Source: Myxococcales bacterium
Lineage (GTDB): Bacteria > Myxococcota > Polyangia > Nannocystales > Nannocystaceae
Length of the DNA: 7,095 nucleotides
NCBI GenBank assembly: GCA_016793465.1
Contig: JAEUJW010000085.1
Coordinates: 1 to 7,095 of the forward strand
Direction of reading: 5' to 3'
How positions within the stretch are numbered: the stretch's first letter is position 1; every line of letters begins with the position of its first letter. The translations under genes and the position numbers were made by a program. Of the stretch, positions 5,738-7,095 are shown piece by piece. Under the pieces are notes generated by a model. It saw only the letters and a list, made by a program, of their open reading frames with translations, did no database searches and was not told the DNA's origin.

Positions 5738-6279
5738 GCGGGCAGACGCGGAGGCGGCACTCGGCGGAGTTTCGGGCGAATGTCGTGCGCAGGATGAGCA
5801 CCTCAGGCAAGACGGCCCAGGCGTTGGCCGAGGAGCTGGGTCTGAGCCCGTCGCTGCTGTTTCGCTGGAGGAAAGATGCGGGTATGTCAGGCAGCATGCA
5901 GCACAGCGACGACACGCCCAAGCAACCGCCACGACGGCCGCAGGACTGGACCAGCGAGGAGAAGCTGGCCGCGGTGCTGGAGGCGCAGGCATTGACCGAG
6001 GACGAGCTCGCGGGCTTCCTGCGCCAGCGTGGGCTGCACGAGGCGACGCTGCGCGAGTGGCGGGAGTCGGTGCTGCGCGGGGCGCGGGCCGAGCTCGGCG
6101 GCCTTGGTGGCAAGCACAGCGGCGCGGCCGAGGCCAAGCGGATCCGCGAGCTCGAGCGGGAGCTTGTGCGCAAGGACAAGGCGCTGGCCGAGGCGGCCGC
6201 ATTGCTGGTGCTTCAAAAAAAGTTCCAGGCCCTCATGGGGGCCGGGGACGACGACACGGAGCCCAGGAGCGGGCGATGA
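5734..6279 (+). CDS. IS3-family transposase OrfA
   Basis: OrfA is the DNA-binding half of an IS3 transposase: it recognises the IS ends and multimerises. The 181-residue product has a first helix-turn-helix (about 6-47, RRRHSAEFRANVVRRM to GLSPSLLFRWRKDAG). A second helix-turn-helix-like segment follows (about 71-113, DWTSEEKLAAVLEA to ATLREWRES). A coiled coil with heptad-spaced Leu (about 135-168) contains the slippery site at its end. It is longer than the roughly 100 residues usual in IS3 because of the duplicated HTH. The start overlaps the upstream ORF stop (ATGA, 5734-5737) and has a GGGGGTGAGG tract just before it. The stop overlaps the orfB ATG, again ATGA (6276-6279). Intact as far as can be seen. 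Confidence 0.88.
   Translation: MSGQTRRRHSAEFRANVVRRMSTSGKTAQALAEELGLSPSLLFRWRKDAGMSGSMQHSDDTPKQPPRRPQDWTSEEKLAAVLEAQALTEDELAGFLRQRGLHEATLREWRESVLRGARAELGGLGGKHSGAAEAKRIRELERELVRKDKALAEAAALLVLQKKFQALMGAGDDDTEPRSGR
6215..6243 (+). promoter_or_regulatory. Programmed -1 frameshift site for OrfAB
   Basis: The heptamer AAAAAAG at 6215-6221 is read in the orfA frame as CAA-AAA-AAG, the X-XXY-YYZ phase needed for tandem -1 slippage. The -1 frame is that of orfB and stays open from before the slip site through 6957. A GC hairpin (GGCCC 6228-6232 with GGGCC 6239-6243) begins 6 nt downstream, a normal distance for a stimulator. IS3 elements such as IS911 and IS150 use the same heptamer to make the OrfAB transposase. 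Confidence 0.85.
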
Positions 6280-6957
6280 TCCTGCGGCTGCTCGGGGACG
6301 CGACGGCCGCAGGAGCGACGCTGGAGCGGGCCTGCGAGCTGCTGGGGCTGGACTGCCGGACGGTGCAGCGCTGGCGCCGTGTGGGCGGCGGCGACGACAT
6401 GCGGCGCGGACCTACGACGGCGCCGGCGAGCAAGATCACCGCCGAGGAGGACGAGCGCCTGCTGGCGCTCGCCACCTCGCCGGAGTTCCGCGACCAGTCG
6501 CCGCGGCAGCTCATCCCGCAGCTCGCCGATCGCGGCGAGTACATCGCCTCCGAATCTCACCTGTACCGGCTGTTTCGCAAACGTGGTCTCCAGGTCCATC
6601 GCTCGCGCGCCCGGCCGCCGCGGAGCCGTCCGCGGTCGCTCACCGCCACGGGTCCGAATCAGGTCTATTCGTGGGACATCACGTACTTCAAGAGCCCTGT
6701 CCGCGGCGTGTACTTCTACGCATACGTGGTCGTCGACATCTGGAGCCGCCGCATCGTCGCCCGGGAGGTGCATGACCGGGAGTGTGGACAAATCGCCGCG
6801 GCGATGGTCGAAAGAATTTGCCAGGACAATCCGCGCTCTGGTAATCTCATCTGGCTGCATTCGGACAACGGCGCGCCCATGAAGAGTGCCGCCCTCCTCG
6901 CCACCCTGCACCGCCTCGATATCAAGGCGTCGTTCAGCCGGCCCAGCGTCAGCAACG
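6276..6957 (+). pseudogene. IS3-family transposase OrfB, interrupted by a group II intron
   Basis: OrfB carries the DDE catalytic (rve) domain. Counting from ATG 6276, 227 codons remain. They comprise an HTH-like start (about 15-35), a segment ending FRDQSPRQLIPQLADRG (71-87), then NQVYSWDITY with the first catalytic Asp D134, and LIWLHSDNG with the second Asp D197. Homology stops at SFSRPSVSN (219-227). The third acidic residue, Glu, expected near 233 in a D-x35-E arrangement, is lost. The frame continues into antisense intron sequence and stops at 7035-7037. The start has AGGAG at 6265-6269 and overlaps the orfA stop (ATGA), so OrfB could be made alone as well as by frameshift fusion. With the catalytic triad incomplete the protein cannot transpose DNA. 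Confidence 0.88.
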
Positions 6958-7095
6958 GTAGGGTCGGGAGCTGGCGCGGTGGTCCTTCAGGCTCGTCCTT
7001 GTCTGTATCCGAGGTTTCCCTCTTCGTGCCCGTGTAGGATTTGCCGTGACTCCGTTTCCAGACTCCCGCCCATCGAACCGGACGTGCGGATTTCC
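6958..7095 (-). ncRNA. Group II intron 3' end (domains V and VI)
   Basis: On the minus strand 7095-7075 reads GGAAATCCGCACGTCCGGTTC, the 3' half of domain V, which usually ends CGCACGTNCGGTTC; its 5' half is cut off by the window edge. After the linker GAT comes domain VI. Its basal arm GGGCGGGAG (7071-7063) pairs with CTCCCG-A-CCC (6970-6961), giving nine pairs with one bulged adenosine at 6964. That A lies 7 nt from the intron end, where the lariat branch point is expected, and the intron ends in AC (6959-6958), a legal AY terminus. The domain VI tip is unusually long (about 90 nt) and contains a GAGG-GAAA-CCTC hairpin (7011-7022). The intron is antisense to orfB, so splicing would not repair the transposase. 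The reverse transcriptase gene and 5' end lie outside the window. Confidence 0.85.

Larger units (their letters stand above)
5448..6957 (+). mobile_element. IS3-family insertion sequence, left part, interrupted
   Basis: The element contains a left terminal repeat, a small acidic ORF, orfA (helix-turn-helix protein) and orfB (DDE integrase domain), in the order and overlap usual for IS3. The left boundary is set by TGAACCGG at 5448, about 80 bp before the first ORF. The orfA A6G slippery site, placed for -1 entry into orfB, is the IS3 hallmark. Homology ends at 6957, where a group II intron begins. The rest of orfB and the right terminal repeat should lie beyond the intron, outside the window. 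The target duplication cannot be tested without the right end. Confidence 0.8.

Noticed and set aside
5010..6179. Long minus-strand frames across the unknown stretch and orfA
   Set aside because: They run antisense to the small ORF and orfA, have no recognisable domain, and no frame is favoured by codon use within 5010-5447.

Overview
The window looks like chromosomal DNA of a very GC-rich bacterium. The best guess is a myxobacterium (Myxococcota, perhaps Nannocystineae). This rests on the high GC content, the Hanks-type Ser/Thr kinase with a GxGGMG loop and an HRDFKPE catalytic loop, the response regulator with a GGDEF-like output, and an IS3-type transposase of a kind common in that phylum. 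It is an inference from family resemblance, not a database match.

Layout. (1) 1-141 carries four tandem units of 33-35 bp that resemble the multiple terminal repeats of an IS21-type element. (2) 142-1092 has no convincing gene; it holds degenerate tandem repeats with periods of about 72 bp and 60 bp. (3) 1093-2112, minus strand, is the rplM-rpsI ribosomal operon (L13 and S9). It has a TTGACA promoter very close to the rplM start, a perfect triple 27-bp repeat between the genes, and a strong hairpin after rpsI. (4) 2306-4181, plus strand, has a receiver/degenerate-GGDEF response regulator followed by NAD kinase, nadK. (5) 4261-4845 is the 5' part of a Ser/Thr protein kinase gene, cut off inside the catalytic loop. 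(6) 4846-5447 is DNA of unknown origin without a recognisable gene. (7) 5448-6957 is the left part of an IS3-family insertion sequence: left terminal repeat, a small acidic ORF, orfA and orfB. (8) 6958-7095 is the 3' end of a group II intron on the minus strand, inserted in orfB just before the codon for the catalytic glutamate.

The left half is housekeeping: ribosome assembly, NADP supply and a signalling protein. The right half is a stack of insertions. The kinase is broken by unknown DNA, an IS3 element follows, and a group II intron sits antisense inside the IS3 transposase. The best-supported unusual points are the intron domain VI with a bulged adenosine 7 nt from an AC 3' end, the in-frame A6G slippery site plus downstream hairpin in orfA, and the GGDEF domain whose signature motif has become DERGY.
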